Below are positions 50,161 through 56,917 of a stretch of 56,917 nt of DNA, one piece after another (positions within the stretch are counted from its first letter, which is position 1; each line of letters starts with the position of its first letter). The stretch is from NCBI GenBank assembly GCA_037441525.1, contig JBBISA010000022.1, positions 1 through 56,917 of the forward strand. The letters are read 5' to 3'. Below the pieces are notes generated by a model. That model made no database searches. It was not told the origin of the DNA and was given only the letters and a program-made list of their open reading frames with translations. The stretch is from SKVR01 sp037441525 (GTDB lineage Bacteria > Bacteroidota > Bacteroidia > Bacteroidales > UBA7960). Both the position numbers and the translations under genes were made by a program.

Positions 50161-52833
50161 TTAAACCACAATCCCATTATTAATTTTCACTACGTTAATC
50201 TTCATATTTTGAAATAGTTCGATGGTATTTGGGTGGCAGGTAAACAGTAATACCTGGCGATTAGCTGCAAAACTGTGAAGTACCTTGGCAGCTTTCCGTG
50301 CCCTGGCGGGGTCGAAGTTTACCATTACTTCATCAACAATTACAGGCAAGGGTTCAGAACGGGTTTCGTATTCCTGAATATAGCCCAGGCGAAGGCATAC
50401 CATCAATTGCTCGCGGGTTCCGCGGCTTAGCTGGTTAATGGTTCTTGATACGCCCGCTTTATCAACAACAGCAACATCCCGGCCTTCAATAGATGCCCTT
50501 AGTCCCGTATAGACACCACCGGTAATTTGATTGAAAAACCCCGATGCATTGCGAATTACCGATGGTTGCTTTTCTCTTTCATAAACACCCTTTACGGTGC
50601 CCAGAATTTTTAGCGCAACCTGTCCGGCAAGCCAATCTTTATATAGGTTGTGCAGGTTTTGTTTCCGGATTTCCAGTTCGGTCATTGCCATTGAAAGTTC
50701 TGATTGACCTGAAATGCGCTCCTTTTCTTTGGTGGCTGCGCCCATAAGGTTGTGCAATCGGGCAAGGTTTTGTTCGCTCGCCAACACTGTCTGCTTTAGT
50801 TCTTCTGTTTTTATTTCAAGTGATGGCTTGTCGGTAGCCATTAAAAGAGAAATTATTTCTGATGACTTACCGAAACCTGCCACCGTTTCAATCTTTTCAA
50901 TGGCACTTTGTCTTACACCGGTTTGATTCTCAATCTGATTATTTATTCTGTAAAGCCCAAAGAACTCTTCGGCATTGGATACCTGTGCTGCAGAAAAAAG
51001 GTTTTCAATGGTTTCGCCGGTTTGTTGCAGTTTCGATAGTGCCAGTTGCTGATCGTTTTTAAGCCGTTCAAGCTCCCCGGCCATTTTTTTAATCCTTTCC
51101 AGTTGCATTTTGGTTTTATCCCATTCAGAAATTATCGAAAGTGCAACTAATTCAATCTGTTCGGAGCCAGGGTCCTTGGCCAGGTGCTCTTTCAATCCGT
51201 TAACCTTTCCTTCATAGTCATAAATATAGGGCAGACGTTCCTGCTGGATTTTTTGCCTTAGCCTGTCGCGTTGAATGACCTGATCTTTTAAAAAACCAAT
51301 AGTTTGAAAAGCCGTTTTTGTTGCATCGAAAGAAAGCTGTGGAGATAGCTTCAATTCTCTGTGAAGCCAGAGCCGGTATTTTTCAATAAGTGCCGCTTCT
51401 TCTTCGGCCAATTGTTTTATTTTTTGCCGGATAGGCTTAAGGGGATTACTTTTTACAAAAGCCCGCTGCCCAACAAGAAAAACAAGCGCAATTACAAGCA
51501 GGACGGTTGCTGGGAAAAAAAGCCGGTAATAGAACAACGGAGCCGAACCAAGGGCAAAAACCAGGGATAAAAGCCGGGCAATGGCTTGGGTATTGAAGGT
51601 TCCCTGCTGGCTCATCAGGGCCTTTTCCTGGCTTTCCCAGTCGCGTTTTTCGTCGGTAATCTTTTGCAAAGCGGTTGTAAACTGCTCAAGACGGCTTTCG
51701 TGGGCAGGAATATTCCCGAAAGCTGCTACATCCTGTTCATTCCATCCATCATTTATTTTTGAGGTGATTGTTTGAGAAATTGATGCATCCAGTTGCTTGA
51801 GCCTGTCAGATTCTTCCATTCGCTCCTTAACAGCCTGCTGGTATCTGGCAAGGTTCAGGCGTATGTACTCAATTTTCTCACTGTTTTCGAGCCATCCGGC
51901 GTTTACTTCTGTTTCATTAAGCTGCCGGTTAATGGTTGATAAGCCTGGTTGGCCGATTGTTCCATCTTCAATCTGGCGCAACTTTTCAGTAATTTCTGTT
52001 TTTTGTTCCAATGCCCTTTCCATTAATTGAACTCCGTTTTCAGGCAATTTTGCAAGGGGTGGTAATTGTGTTAATGCCTCATCAGCCCGGCGGAAAGCCA
52101 GGTAAGCATCATAACAACGTAAGAGCACCTCATATTTTGCCAGTTCTTTCCTGTGGGCAACCAGGCCGGCACTTTCAACATTCACTTCCTTCTCAAGGGT
52201 TTTAATGTTGCTTTCCAGTTCCTTGTATTGGTTGATGTGGTTTTGAATTTGCTGGATTTGCCCGCGCGACTCCTTAATTTCCTCTACCATTAATGAAATG
52301 GCTGATTTTCCACGCGATTTATAGATTTCATCCGTTTGCCGGGAAATGTTTTTTTCTATCTCAAACAGTGAAACATTTCCCAGACCCAACCCAAGACTAA
52401 ACAGTTTGTCTTCCATTCCTGATGCCTGCAACGACGACAGGTCAATCAACTCGTCCAGGGTAAAGGCATAGACTTTATTGAACAAGTCGGCAGAAGCATT
52501 TCCCATCAATTGATTCCATGATGTTGGGTCGGTCGTTTCAGAATTATTACACACCAGTTTTATTTTGTCCTTACCATCTCTTTCAAAAGTGGCTTCGTCG
52601 CCATTGGCCATCAGGGCTTTCACCCTTCCAGCATGGTTGCCTCCACGCAGCGGAGGCATTCTTTGTTCAAGCTGACGCGGGTAACCAAACAGAGTGTAGC
52701 GGAGGAATTTCAATAAGGTTGATTTTCCTGCTTCGTTTTCGCCTAGAAATATGTGTATTCCTTTTCCAGGCAATGCAAGGCTGAATTGATTGTAAATCCC
52801 AAAGCCATCTATATTTATTTCCTTAATCTCCAT
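50161..52833 (-). CDS. SbcC/YhaN-like AAA ATPase (SMC-type)
   Basis: The 890-residue ATPase starts with INIDGFGIYNQFSLALPGKG and Walker A GENEAGKST at 31-39, as in YhaN/RecF-like proteins. Long coiled coils (about 180-400 and 460-740) flank a short hydrophobic hairpin near 415-445 (LLSLVFALGSAPLFYYRLFF), a feature of YhaN-like proteins. The signature LSRGTREQLMVCLRLG and Walker B PVIVDEVMVNFDP lie near the C-terminus. With the nuclease subunit encoded 2 bp upstream it should form an SbcCD-like DNA end-processing complex. The hydrophobic hairpin suggests membrane contact. Confidence 0.88.
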   Translation of the reverse strand: MEIKEINIDGFGIYNQFSLALPGKGIHIFLGENEAGKSTLLKFLRYTLFGYPRQLEQRMPPLRGGNHAGRVKALMANGDEATFERDGKDKIKLVCNNSETTDPTSWNQLMGNASADLFNKVYAFTLDELIDLSSLQASGMEDKLFSLGLGLGNVSLFEIEKNISRQTDEIYKSRGKSAISLMVEEIKESRGQIQQIQNHINQYKELESNIKTLEKEVNVESAGLVAHRKELAKYEVLLRCYDAYLAFRRADEALTQLPPLAKLPENGVQLMERALEQKTEITEKLRQIEDGTIGQPGLSTINRQLNETEVNAGWLENSEKIEYIRLNLARYQQAVKERMEESDRLKQLDASISQTITSKINDGWNEQDVAAFGNIPAHESRLEQFTTALQKITDEKRDWESQEKALMSQQGTFNTQAIARLLSLVFALGSAPLFYYRLFFPATVLLVIALVFLVGQRAFVKSNPLKPIRQKIKQLAEEEAALIEKYRLWLHRELKLSPQLSFDATKTAFQTIGFLKDQVIQRDRLRQKIQQERLPYIYDYEGKVNGLKEHLAKDPGSEQIELVALSIISEWDKTKMQLERIKKMAGELERLKNDQQLALSKLQQTGETIENLFSAAQVSNAEEFFGLYRINNQIENQTGVRQSAIEKIETVAGFGKSSEIISLLMATDKPSLEIKTEELKQTVLASEQNLARLHNLMGAATKEKERISGQSELSMAMTELEIRKQNLHNLYKDWLAGQVALKILGTVKGVYEREKQPSVIRNASGFFNQITGGVYTGLRASIEGRDVAVVDKAGVSRTINQLSRGTREQLMVCLRLGYIQEYETRSEPLPVIVDEVMVNFDPARARKAAKVLHSFAANRQVLLFTCHPNTIELFQNMKINVVKINNGIVV

Positions 52834-52835
52834 TG

Positions 52836-54098
52836 CTATTCATTCGTAAACTGATTTACCAGCATCCATTTAGCTTTGTTTAGTATCTCTGATTTTTCGG
52901 CGGGTTGCAGCTCTTCAAGTTCGCGCCGGGCAAAGGCCTGTGTAAACAGGGGTTCGGTTTCGTTCAATATGGCATCTATATTTTTATCGTCGGCCATTAT
53001 GGTATCATAATATTTGAGCAGTTCGGCTATGAAGGTGTTCCCCAGTTTGAGTTCATGTTCATTAACATCAGGGGTGGTTTGGATTTGTATGGAATCAATC
53101 CAGAAAAACTGCCTTTGTCCGGTCTGCATGTTGTTGAGCAAATCGGTGAGTTGCCCTGTTTCGCCGGGTTTATTTAAAATTCCATGAAGCGATGTGCGTC
53201 CGGTAAGGATAATCCTGGCCATCAGGCTTTCATCAGAAACAGCATTTTCTCCATCCATTAGGGTTGCTTGAATCTTTTCCGATAGTATGTTGATGGTTTC
53301 AATTCCTGTCATGTCAATCACATATACTTCGAAGCGTAGCTGTTGCACAGGAACAAATGTTAAAACAGGAGCATTGCCCCCCTCTATTTCGACCAGATAA
53401 CAACCCCTGACGCCGGTTTCGCCAAAATCGCGACCTTGGGGGTTGCCCGGATAAACTACTGTCGGGAAGGCAGGATGGGCAACCTGTCTTTTATGAACAT
53501 GCCCCAGTGCCCAGTAGTCGAATCCTTTGTTTCTGATATCGTCGAGGGTGAATGGAGCATAGTTATTACCTGCCCTGGCGGTACTTATGGTTCCATGCAT
53601 AAGGGCAAAGGCAAAGGGTGCGCCCGATGGTTGCCGGGTAAATTTTTCTGCAAGGTTCCATTCAACCGATGCATTTTCGTAGCTGATTCCATAAATATCT
53701 GCTACCAGGTTTGAGTTTCTGAAATGCTGAATACACTCCACCTCTTTGCTCCCAAATCGCGTAACCTTTTCAGGCATTTCCAGCTCTCTTATCCACGAAA
53801 CCAGGGGGTCGTGGTTGCCAGTGATTATATATGTATGAATGTTGGCAAGGCTGAGTCTTTTCAACTCGTTGATAAAAAAAAGCTGAGCTGCCAGGCTTTT
53901 TAGTGAACTGTCGAAAATATCGCCCGCAATCAAAAGAAAATCAACATTTTCGGTTATGCACAGGTCAATAATCCTGCGGAAACTCTTCAGTGTAGCATCT
54001 TTAAGGCGTTGTGCCAGGTCATGGTTGGTTTGGGTAAGTCCTTTAAAGGGTGTATCGAGGTGCAAATCAGCGCAATGCACAAATTTTATCCTTTCCAT
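52836..54098 (-). CDS. SbcD/YhaO-like DNA repair exonuclease (metallophosphoesterase)
   Basis: The 420-residue protein has the calcineurin-like metallophosphoesterase motifs HCADLHLDTPF (residues about 8-18), LIAGDIFDSS, TGNHDPL, and ALGHVHKRQ. These are the Mn-binding motifs of Mre11/SbcD/YhaO nucleases. The long C-terminal part (about 270-420) is the capping region. It pairs with the ATPase encoded downstream. The start codon directly abuts the stop of the DUF3052-like gene, so translation is coupled. Confidence 0.92.
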   Translation of the reverse strand: MERIKFVHCADLHLDTPFKGLTQTNHDLAQRLKDATLKSFRRIIDLCITENVDFLLIAGDIFDSSLKSLAAQLFFINELKRLSLANIHTYIITGNHDPLVSWIRELEMPEKVTRFGSKEVECIQHFRNSNLVADIYGISYENASVEWNLAEKFTRQPSGAPFAFALMHGTISTARAGNNYAPFTLDDIRNKGFDYWALGHVHKRQVAHPAFPTVVYPGNPQGRDFGETGVRGCYLVEIEGGNAPVLTFVPVQQLRFEVYVIDMTGIETINILSEKIQATLMDGENAVSDESLMARIILTGRTSLHGILNKPGETGQLTDLLNNMQTGQRQFFWIDSIQIQTTPDVNEHELKLGNTFIAELLKYYDTIMADDKNIDAILNETEPLFTQAFARRELEELQPAEKSEILNKAKWMLVNQFTNE

Positions 54099-54569
54099 CT
54101 ATTTCGTTATTTTTTGTGTAGTCCTGCTTTTTGCTTCCTGGGTAAGTGCCATGCTTTGGCTTCGGGAAATGGTTTTTATGAACTTAACTTTTCTAAAGCG
54201 AAGGGCACTCCAGTCATCGTCAACAGATACCTGTCGCACCCCTTCTAGCCCGTATTCACCCATTATATCCCAGCCCTTATCGCGGTTAAAGTCGCACTTA
54301 TATTTTTTCGACGAGCCTTTTGGATATGAAAACCATACAATGGCATCGCCCTTAAGTTTGGGGGTTATGGCGGTTACAAGCCGGTTGATTTCATCCTGCC
54401 GGGTAACAAACACCAATGCAAATTCAATATCTGCAACCTTTAATGGGTCGGACTCAATTGTTGCAAACTCTTCCATTTCTTTCACCTGGCTGTGAAGGTT
54501 TTCCGGAACATTCACAATCAATAGAGAAGGTTGATTCTTGAAATTCAGCTTTTTGAACAGGACATTCAT
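54099..54569 (-). CDS. Small DUF3052-like protein
   Basis: The 156-residue protein has no signal or membrane segment. The motif IVWFSYPKGSSKKYKCDF followed by RDKGWD resembles the DUF3052 family (W-x-YPK and D-x-RD-x-GW), which has no known function. I am moderately sure of that match. It is the first gene of the unit containing the nuclease and ATPase; its stop TAG is directly followed by the nuclease ATG. An accessory role in DNA processing is only inferred from position. Confidence 0.7.
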   Translation of the reverse strand: MNVLFKKLNFKNQPSLLIVNVPENLHSQVKEMEEFATIESDPLKVADIEFALVFVTRQDEINRLVTAITPKLKGDAIVWFSYPKGSSKKYKCDFNRDKGWDIMGEYGLEGVRQVSVDDDWSALRFRKVKFIKTISRSQSMALTQEAKSRTTQKITK

Positions 54570-54665
54570 ATTTCACTGTTTTAGACTTCTAAAAGTAATA
54601 CGATTTCACCAAGCTTAGATTGGGCAAATTGCAGATTTTTATGTAATGTAAATCCTGAATCCGGG

Positions 54666-54680
54666 TGAATCAATGATTCA
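54666..54680. promoter_or_regulatory. Palindrome upstream of the nuclease unit
   Basis: TGAATCA-A-TGATTCA is a perfect 15-nt palindrome about 97 bp before the DUF3052-like start, flanked by GGGT and ACCC. It is a candidate operator; no regulator can be named. Confidence 0.4.
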
Positions 54681-54817
54681 TTTTACCCATTAGCATCGTG
54701 CAAAAAAATCTTCCCGGATAAATTTAGTTTTAATGAATATGCTGATAATTCGTTAATGATTTTGTATGCGTAGCATGTTGATGTAAAGGCCGGTTGAATT
54801 TCGGAATGTGATTTCTG

Positions 54818-55756
54818 CTATCGTTCCCGCCATTTCAATAACAAGGGGTAAATAATTATAAACAGAGTCACAAAAACGCTCACCACGGCCGATGGCAGGG
54901 CAATCATGGGTTCACCGCTAAAAAAGGTGAAAGCCGCCACAGCCGAAAAGGCACTGCTCTTGGTGGTCATCATCAGGGTGCTGCTGATGGTGGTGGCACG
55001 ATCAAAACCCATTCGGTCCATAATAATGTGATTGGCAAACCCCATCAGGTACATAGCAATGAGCAGTATCACCGACATGATGAGCACCATTTGTGGTTGG
55101 GCAAAAAATACCTTGCTGCTCATACCCATTATGGGGGTAACAACAAGAAAAAATCCCCACTTTATGGCCGTTTCGCGGTGTTTTTCCACCGTTGGTAAAA
55201 TCTTCGGATGGCGCAGAAACCGGCTTATGACCAATGGAATAATAATCAGCCTTACCATGATTGTAAAAATAGCTGCCGGATTTATGAGGGCATCGCCCAG
55301 AAATATCAACAGAATTAGCGGAGTTACTATCATGGCCAGGAAGTGAAGCCCAAATACCCCCGTTACACTAAAATTATTGTCGCCTCCAAGTATCGATGCG
55401 AAGGGAATTACCGAGGGCCCCGGTGGCGCAGCTGCCACCAGCACAAATCCGATGAAATATGGAAACCAGGGATGCCCCGGATTGTTGGTAAAGGTTGCCC
55501 ACGAAAGGAATATTAACACCAATGCGAAAACTACAAAACTCAAAACGGTAGAAATGGCCAATGGTTTTACAATATTATGCAAAGGAACCCAGTTTCTGAA
55601 ACTGAAGCCGGTAGTGGCAAATACCATTACAACAGCAAGGGTTAAAACCGAAACTTCGGCCAGCGGACGGGTGCGCTCACCCAGCATAAGCCCCATTACC
55701 AGAGCAAGGGTAAGCACAAAATCGCGATGATTGATTATTGCCGGAATCTTTTTCAT
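54818..55756 (-). CDS. BASS-family (bile acid:sodium symporter-like) membrane transporter
   Basis: The 312-residue protein has eight to ten hydrophobic segments and the two-fold pattern of BASS/ACR3-type transporters. Family-like motifs are VLVAAAPPGPSVIPFASILGGD and TISSTLMMTTKSSAFSAVAA, corresponding to the two crossover regions. The substrate is unknown; the family carries bile acids, pantoate, pyruvate and arsenite. No arsenic genes are nearby, so an arsenite role is not supported. It is divergent from rsmE with 149 bp between them. Confidence 0.8.
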   Translation of the reverse strand: MKKIPAIINHRDFVLTLALVMGLMLGERTRPLAEVSVLTLAVVMVFATTGFSFRNWVPLHNIVKPLAISTVLSFVVFALVLIFLSWATFTNNPGHPWFPYFIGFVLVAAAPPGPSVIPFASILGGDNNFSVTGVFGLHFLAMIVTPLILLIFLGDALINPAAIFTIMVRLIIIPLVISRFLRHPKILPTVEKHRETAIKWGFFLVVTPIMGMSSKVFFAQPQMVLIMSVILLIAMYLMGFANHIIMDRMGFDRATTISSTLMMTTKSSAFSAVAAFTFFSGEPMIALPSAVVSVFVTLFIIIYPLLLKWRER

Positions 55757-55905
55757 GTGTCAGGCAGGGATAATGCCTGCCGAAGGTAACAAATAAAAGG
55801 TTTTTGTTTTTATAGCCTTTTCTTCCTTTATTTTTGATGACTAAAAACCCGACGAATTTTTTTGTGCTAACAGACTGAAAATTATTGTATTTAAATTGAG
55901 ATTGT

Positions 55906-56619
55906 ATGCATTTGTTTTTTGTCCCTGATGTGAATGAAGGTATTGTAACACTGCCACCCGATGAGTCGCTTCACTGCGCCAGGGTGTTGCGTTTACGGCC
56001 AGGGCAGCAGATTGGCCTTGTAAACGGAAAGGGAGTAATGGCGGTTGCCAGTCTTTTGGATGTAAATACAAGGGGAGCACAGGCGCAGGTAGTTAGTTTT
56101 GAAATTAACCCGGCACGCAACTTCTCTCTGCACCTGGCCGTGGCGCCCACCAAAAATATCGATCGGTATGAGTGGTTCATCGAAAAAGCCACCGAATGTG
56201 GCATTGAAGCGATAACACCCATCATCTGCGAAAATTCTGAACGCACTACCGTAAAAACCGACAGGCTTCAGAAAATAGCCCTGGCCGCCATGAAACAGTC
56301 GCAACGAACCTGGCTGCCCACTATTAACGAACCTGTTAAATTCAGGGATTTTTTGAAGCCGATTGAACAATTCACAAACATTCTCATTGCCCATTGCAGC
56401 CCCGGCCATAAAGATCCTTTAGAAAAACTGTATACACCAGGCAGCGATGTTTTAATACTAATTGGCCCGGAGGGTGATTTCACCCATCGCGAAGTTACTG
56501 ACGCCATGAGCACTGGTGCACGCTCCATTACCCTTGGACATAGCCGTTTGCGCACCGAGACCGCTTCATTGGTGGCCTGTTTCGGGGTGAATTTTATGAA
56601 TGGAGAATTTTTGGGGTAA
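55906..56619 (+). CDS. rsmE: 16S rRNA (uracil-1498-N3)-methyltransferase
   Basis: The 237-residue SPOUT-class enzyme has an N-terminal PUA-like domain (HLFFVPDVNEG, HCARVLRLRPGQ) and the C-terminal knotted domain with CGIEAITPIICENSE, LILIGPEGDF and LGHSRLRTETA, the SAM-binding loops of RsmE. It methylates U1498 in 16S rRNA. The start at 55906 matches the family N-terminus. No operon partners are seen; the IS21-like end begins 243 bp downstream. Confidence 0.95.
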   Translation: MHLFFVPDVNEGIVTLPPDESLHCARVLRLRPGQQIGLVNGKGVMAVASLLDVNTRGAQAQVVSFEINPARNFSLHLAVAPTKNIDRYEWFIEKATECGIEAITPIICENSERTTVKTDRLQKIALAAMKQSQRTWLPTINEPVKFRDFLKPIEQFTNILIAHCSPGHKDPLEKLYTPGSDVLILIGPEGDFTHREVTDAMSTGARSITLGHSRLRTETASLVACFGVNFMNGEFLG

Positions 56620-56704
56620 CCTTCCGAATTTTATTCCACCTAACTTATATGATTACCCGCAATCTTGTCAGTTATAAACTGAATAACTCATTGTCACAAT
56701 TTTT

Positions 56705-56758
56705 CTGCGAAATACGCTGTCATTAGATTTTATGTCTTGGGCCAGGTTTATTTCGCAG
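56705..56758. repeat. Inverted repeat downstream of rsmE
   Basis: CTGCGAAATA (56705-56714) and TATTTCGCAG (56749-56758) are perfect 10-bp arms around 34 nt. It lies between rsmE and the IS end. A role is unclear; it may be a remnant of another insertion. Confidence 0.4.
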
Positions 56759-56884
56759 CGCAAAACAACATATAATTCACATACCTACAAAGGTTACCAG
56801 GCCGCTGACCCTTATGATATTTTCCAGATAAGAAACAGGGCTGTAGGCCCGAAATCTTGGTATGGATATTCCGGCCTATGCTGA
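56732..56884 (+). CDS. Possible small gene truncated by the IS21-like end (doubtful)
   Basis: An open frame of 50 codons starts at ATG 56732 and runs into the IS21-like terminus at 56863, where it ends at a TGA inside the element. The peptide (with YKGYQAADPYDIFQIRN) is hydrophilic and has no domain I know. If real, the gene was cut by the insertion. It overlaps the inverted repeat above, which weakens the case. Confidence 0.15.
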   Translation: MSWARFISQRKTTYNSHTYKGYQAADPYDIFQIRNRAVGPKSWYGYSGLC

Positions 56885-56917
56885 CCCCCTAATCAAGCCT
56901 AAAACATTTTCTTTTAG
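56863..56917. mobile_element. IS21-like element terminus (right edge; body outside window)
   Basis: On the minus strand, GATTAGGGGGTCAG-N8-CCGGAATATCCA matches the left edge unit at 27-55, so the two termini are inverted and face each other. Further into the element, CTAAAA/TTTTAG (56899-56917) forms a small inverted repeat. No transposase reading frame falls inside the window. Confidence 0.55.

Noticed and set aside
54818..55756. Arsenite efflux (ACR3) call for the BASS-type protein
   Set aside because: No arsR or arsC neighbours, and the crossover motifs fit the wider BASS family.
1..56917. CRISPR arrays, tRNA and rRNA genes, plasmid or phage modules
   Set aside because: No regularly spaced direct repeats, cloverleaf-like stretches, rRNA segments or phage structural genes were seen by eye.

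Overview
The window looks like chromosomal DNA of a member of the Bacteroidota (Bacteroidales or Marinilabiliales type). I base this on several candidate -7 promoter elements of the form TAnnTTTG, a lack of clear Shine-Dalgarno sequences, lipoprotein-rich secreted proteins, MacB/FtsX-type orphan permeases, Wza/Wzc-type export genes and an AT-leaning composition. No rRNA, tRNA or CRISPR array is visible. Both window edges carry IS21-like terminal repeats in opposite orientation, with the element bodies lying outside the window.

Layout. 1-0.5 kb: IS end and a RelE/ParE-type toxin-antitoxin pair. 1.1-6.1 kb (minus strand): a cellulose/cellodextrin unit of cellobiose phosphorylase (GH94), GH9 lipoprotein and a lipoprotein MsrB, preceded by two copies of a 17-nt palindrome. 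6.5-13.5 kb (plus): a TetR-controlled drug or toxin efflux operon like E. coli cecR-ybhGFSR (TetR, TolC, HlyD, two ABC ATPases, two ABC-2 permeases), followed by an FtsX/MacB permease. 16-20 kb: an M48 lipoprotein protease, then a DNA-damage group: XRE/S24 self-cleaving-type repressor divergent from a Y-family polymerase, which converges on a DUF4130 DNA-metabolism protein. 20.2-21.3 kb: nitronate monooxygenase family enzyme.

21.5-34.7 kb is the most unusual part: a signalling locus of two histidine kinases, two hybrid kinases, one sigma-54-type response regulator, a CheW, an outer-membrane-like beta protein and a methyl-accepting chemotaxis protein, but no CheA. Three of the kinases share the same unassigned multi-pass membrane domain. 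Two kinase/REC pairs look like a tandem duplication whose second kinase has lost its phosphoacceptor His (Tyr instead). The REC domains feed once into a kinase and once into an AAA+ activator.

34.8-38.5 kb: RluA-family pseudouridine synthase and a large secreted protease-like/beta-propeller/outer-membrane protein. 38.8-47.2 kb (minus): an exopolysaccharide unit (asparagine synthase, GT4 glycosyltransferase, Wza, Wzc tyrosine kinase, RfbC, WecA-like initiating transferase) without a visible flippase or polymerase. 47.3-55.8 kb (minus): lipoamide dehydrogenase, then a four-gene unit (DUF3052-like protein, SbcD/YhaO-like nuclease, SbcC/YhaN-like ATPase, MFS transporter), and a BASS-type transporter. 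55.9-56.6 kb (plus): rsmE. A ~50-nt palindromic repeat occurs twice in intergenic DNA (1.0 and 38.6 kb). All functional calls come from reading motifs by eye; no database search was possible.
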